36,174 nt of DNA from Candidatus Mediterraneibacter gallistercoris (GTDB lineage Bacteria; Bacillota_A; Clostridia; Lachnospirales; Lachnospiraceae), in NCBI GenBank assembly GCA_019119745.1, contig DWWI01000195.1:1-36174 (forward strand), read 5' to 3'. This document shows positions 35,001 to 36,174 of this stretch, piece after piece. Each line of letters starts with the position of its first letter. The stretch's first letter is position 1. Made by a program: the position numbers and the translations under genes. A model generated the notes under the pieces. The model saw nothing but the letters and a program-made list of their open reading frames with translations, was not told the origin of the DNA and did not search any database.

Positions 35001-35803
35001 TCGGCCAGCCTACAGTTTTCATACCGGTATTCCCGGGCACGAACTGTGAGTATGACAGTACCCGCGCTTTTGAGCGCGCCGGCGCGAAGGTTGTCACGAA
35101 AGTATTCCGCAATTTAGATGCTGAGGATATCAGATCGTCTGTGAGTGAGTTCGAAAAAGCTATTGGACAGGCGCAGATGATTATGTTCCCGGGCGGATTC
35201 AGCGCGGGCGATGAGCCGGACGTATCTGCAAAATTTTTCGCGACTGCTTTCCAGAATGCAAAGATTAAGGAGGCTGTGGAGAAACTCTTAAATGAACGTG
35301 ACGGTCTTGCCCTTGGAATTTGTAATGGTTTCCAGGCACTGATCAAGCTTGGCCTTGTCCCGTATGGGAAAATTATGGGGCAGACGGCGGATTCTCCGAC
35401 ACTGACATACAATACGATCGGACGCCATATTTCCAAGATGGTATACACGAAAGTTGTGACCAACAAATCACCGTGGCTTGCGGGAGCGGAACTTGGAGGC
35501 GTCTACACAAATCCTGCATCACATGGAGAAGGACGCTTTGTAGCCAGTGCTGAATGGATAAAACGTCTGTTTGAAAACGGACAGGTGGCGACTCAGTACT
35601 GCGATCCGGAAGGTAATATCAGCATGAATGAAGAATGGAATGTTAACGGCTCGTACTGTGCGATTGAAGGAATCACCAGCCCTGACGGACGTATTCTCGG
35701 AAAGATGGCGCATTCCGAGCGTCGCGATTCTTCTGTTGCGATCAATATTTACGGTGAGCAGGATATGAAGATATTCGAGTCCGGCGTCAACTATTTTAAG
35801 TAA
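32048..35803 (+). CDS. purL: Phosphoribosylformylglycinamidine synthase, single-chain (PurL with PurQ domain)
   Basis: A 1251-residue FGAM synthase of purine synthesis that converts FGAR to FGAM with ATP and glutamine. A PurS-like N-terminus is followed by the linker (TMTEIRVLDTYWSDHCRHTTF, about residues 220-240), the ATP-binding synthase halves (FKNETHNHPTEIEPFGGAATC, GGRTGRDGCGGATGSS) and a C-terminal glutamine amidotransferase from about residue 985. The nucleophile is C1092 in LGICNGFQ. This matches the clade of large clostridial enzymes (TIGR01857 type), not the split PurSLQ of B. subtilis. ATG 32048 follows AAGGAG by seven bases; an in-frame GTG at 32009 is rejected. No other pur gene is adjacent. 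Confidence 0.95.
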   Translation: MGSVRRVFVEKKPDYAVAAKELRHEIRRYLGIMDVTGVRVLIRYDVENISDDTFEKACSGVFAEPPVDILYREEYPLSEGDRSFSVEFLPGQFDQRADSAEQCLRFIKEDESPVIRTATTYVIEGNISDDEFDAIRNHCINPVDSREASEEKPETLVSSFEEPADILVFEGFKDMAEDELKKLYDSLGLAMTFKDFLHIQNYYKGEEHRDPTMTEIRVLDTYWSDHCRHTTFSTELKDVQFDDGYYRKPIEDTYREYLKDHSEIFAGREDKFVCLMDLALMAMRRLKKEGKLADQEESDEINACSIVVPIKVDGVEEEWLINFKNETHNHPTEIEPFGGAATCLGGAIRDPLSGRTYVYQAMRVTGAADPTVSVKDTLKGKLPQKKLVREAAHGYSSYGNQIGLATGLVKEIYHPDYVAKRMEIGAVLGAAPRRAVIRENSDPGDIIILLGGRTGRDGCGGATGSSKVHTEESIETCGAEVQKGNPPTERKIQRLFRREEVSRLIKKCNDFGAGGVSVAIGELADGLRVELDKVPKKYAGLDGTEIAISESQERMAVVVDPKDVDEFMSYAKEENLEATKVAVVTEEPRLVLIWRGKEIVNLSRAFLDTNGAHQETNVEVEMPEQEGSLFRRNEINDVRSAWLNTLADLNVCSQKGLVEMFDGSIGAGSVFMPHGGKYQLTETQAMVAKVPVQKGKTDSVSMMSYGFDPYLSSWSPYHGAVYAVTESIAKIVAAGGDYRKIRFTFQEYFRRMSEDPKRWSQPFASLLGAYAAQIGFGLPSIGGKDSMSGTFQNIDVPPTLVSFAVDMALDKDIITPELKKAGNKLVWLRIEKDEYDLPVYDRVMEQYGKFQEDIRSGRIVSAYALDRHGVIAAVSKMAFGNRMGVKIEHSMDPRDMFAPAFGDIIAEVEDGQVGNLQITYTVIGEVTDRDSFEYGSTRIGIGEALGAWTGTLEKVFATKSEESSDSPVEEKLYNTSDVHICSHKIGQPTVFIPVFPGTNCEYDSTRAFERAGAKVVTKVFRNLDAEDIRSSVSEFEKAIGQAQMIMFPGGFSAGDEPDVSAKFFATAFQNAKIKEAVEKLLNERDGLALGICNGFQALIKLGLVPYGKIMGQTADSPTLTYNTIGRHISKMVYTKVVTNKSPWLAGAELGGVYTNPASHGEGRFVASAEWIKRLFENGQVATQYCDPEGNISMNEEWNVNGSYCAIEGITSPDGRILGKMAHSERRDSSVAINIYGEQDMKIFESGVNYFK

Positions 35804-35846
35804 AAAAACAGTAAAAAAATTTTTTGAAAATAAATGAAAAAAAGTG

Positions 35847-35876
35847 TTGACATTTGTTGGATATTGATAGTATAAT
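35847..35876 (+). promoter_or_regulatory. tRNA operon promoter
   Basis: Perfect TTGACA (35847-35852) and TATAAT (35871-35876) with an 18-base spacer. A-tracts and T-tracts immediately upstream (35804-35843) look like an UP element, fitting a strongly expressed stable RNA. Confidence 0.9.
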
Positions 35877-35882
35877 AGCAAA

Positions 35883-35913
35883 GCGGGTTGCGGAAAAGAA
35901 CTTCGAAACCCGC
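35883..35913 (+). other. Leader hairpin before tRNA-Val
   Basis: GCGGGTT (35883-35889) pairs with AACCCGC (35907-35913) in the short tRNA precursor leader, ending nine bases before the mature tRNA. It may guide processing of the primary transcript. Confidence 0.5.
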
Positions 35914-35921
35914 GAGAATAT

Positions 35922-35994
35922 GGGGTCTTAGCTCAGCTGGGAGAGCATCTGCCTTACAAGCAGAGGGTCATAGGTTCGAGCCCTATAGGTCCCA
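35922..35994 (+). tRNA. tRNA-Val (anticodon UAC)
   Basis: A 73-base cloverleaf. The acceptor stem GGGGTCT pairs with AGGTCCC (two G-U pairs), the D-arm is GCTC-N8-GAGC, the anticodon stem TCTGC/GCAGA encloses CTTACAA with anticodon TAC at 35955-35957, and the T-arm is ATAGG-TTCGAGC-CCTAT. The CCA end is not encoded. Confidence 0.95.
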
Positions 35995-36022
35995 TTATTG
36001 TATTGTTACAATAAACATATTT

Positions 36023-36104
36023 GGATGGATTCCCGAGTGGCCAAAGGGGACAGACTGTAAATCTGCTGCAAATTGCTTCGGTGGTTCGAATCCACCTCCA
36101 TCCA
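36023..36104 (+). tRNA. tRNA-Tyr (anticodon GUA)
   Basis: An 82-base class II tRNA. The acceptor stem GGATGGA pairs with TCCATCC, the anticodon GTA is at 36057-36059 in CTGTAAA, a short extra arm (GCA-AAT-TGC) follows, and the T-arm is GGTGG-TTCGAAT-CCACC. The first anticodon-stem pair is A-C, a minor mismatch. CCA is not encoded. It lies 28 bases after tRNA-Val. Confidence 0.94.
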
Positions 36105-36161
36105 TTTAAAAAAATAATAGTTGCGTGTAGTACCTGAATGGTGTTACACTATATATGATGA

Positions 36162-36174
36162 CGCGGGGTGGAGC
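36162..36174 (+). tRNA. 5' end of an initiator-Met-like tRNA (truncated by window end)
   Basis: The last 13 bases, CGCGGGGTGGAGC, match the characteristic start of bacterial initiator tRNA-Met, including the unpaired first C. Only the acceptor strand and the start of the D-arm are present, so the identity is tentative. A possible promoter (TTGCGT at 36121, TACACT at 36145) lies upstream. Confidence 0.6.

Noticed and set aside
1..36174. CRISPR array or associated genes
   Set aside because: No regularly spaced repeats are present. The Cas4-like domain at 27923 is part of a helicase fusion, with no other cas gene in the window.

Overview
The window reads as chromosomal core sequence from a low-to-mid GC anaerobic Firmicute, most likely a Lachnospiraceae-type Clostridium relative. 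The evidence is PolC-type DNA polymerase, a single-chain PurL-PurQ FGAM synthase, a ferredoxin-linked indolepyruvate oxidoreductase, the MEP enzyme IspG, AGGAGG-type ribosome binding sites and sigma-A-like promoters. No prophage, insertion sequence or CRISPR array is visible. Twenty-nine protein genes (one partial), two complete tRNA genes and the 5' end of a third are supported.

Layout. 1-3570 holds the end of rho, rpmE with its own promoter and terminator, then yqhQ (DUF1385), prmC and prfA: a translation-termination block in which PrmC modifies the GGQ motif of the RF1 encoded next door. 3610-7658 continues co-directionally with a DUF2156 acyltransferase-like gene, two PLP aminotransferases (one HisC-like) and a DUF368/PopT-type membrane protein. 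7684-8190 is a single-gene unit with a consensus promoter and a perfect palindromic terminator. ispG, polC and glyA follow. 15322-16048 is a gene-free 727-base stretch dominated by two large imperfect palindromes.

16049-21980 is one compact operon, paaK - iorA - iorB - ACT - paaK - ACT, for interconverting aryl-pyruvates, aryl-acetyl-CoAs and aryl-acetates, closed by a strong terminator. A cold-shock gene (reverse strand), cysK and ptsH-ptsI come next. The HPr lacks the regulatory serine 46.

25599-30286 is the most interesting region. A sigma-A promoter carrying two LexA-type operators drives a radical SAM protein (TIGR03916-like, with a C-terminal QLSLF beta-clamp motif) translationally coupled to a DUF4130/TIGR03915-like protein. 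A Cas4-like nuclease fused to an XPD/DinG-type helicase follows with its own promoter. Together they look like a DNA-damage-inducible repair or nucleic-acid-processing module whose chemistry is, to my knowledge, not established.

The window ends with a LysR regulator facing a DUF1461 membrane protein, the large purL, and a tRNA operon (Val-UAC, Tyr-GUA, then the start of an initiator-Met-like tRNA) behind a consensus promoter. All assignments are from reading the sequence; no database search was run.
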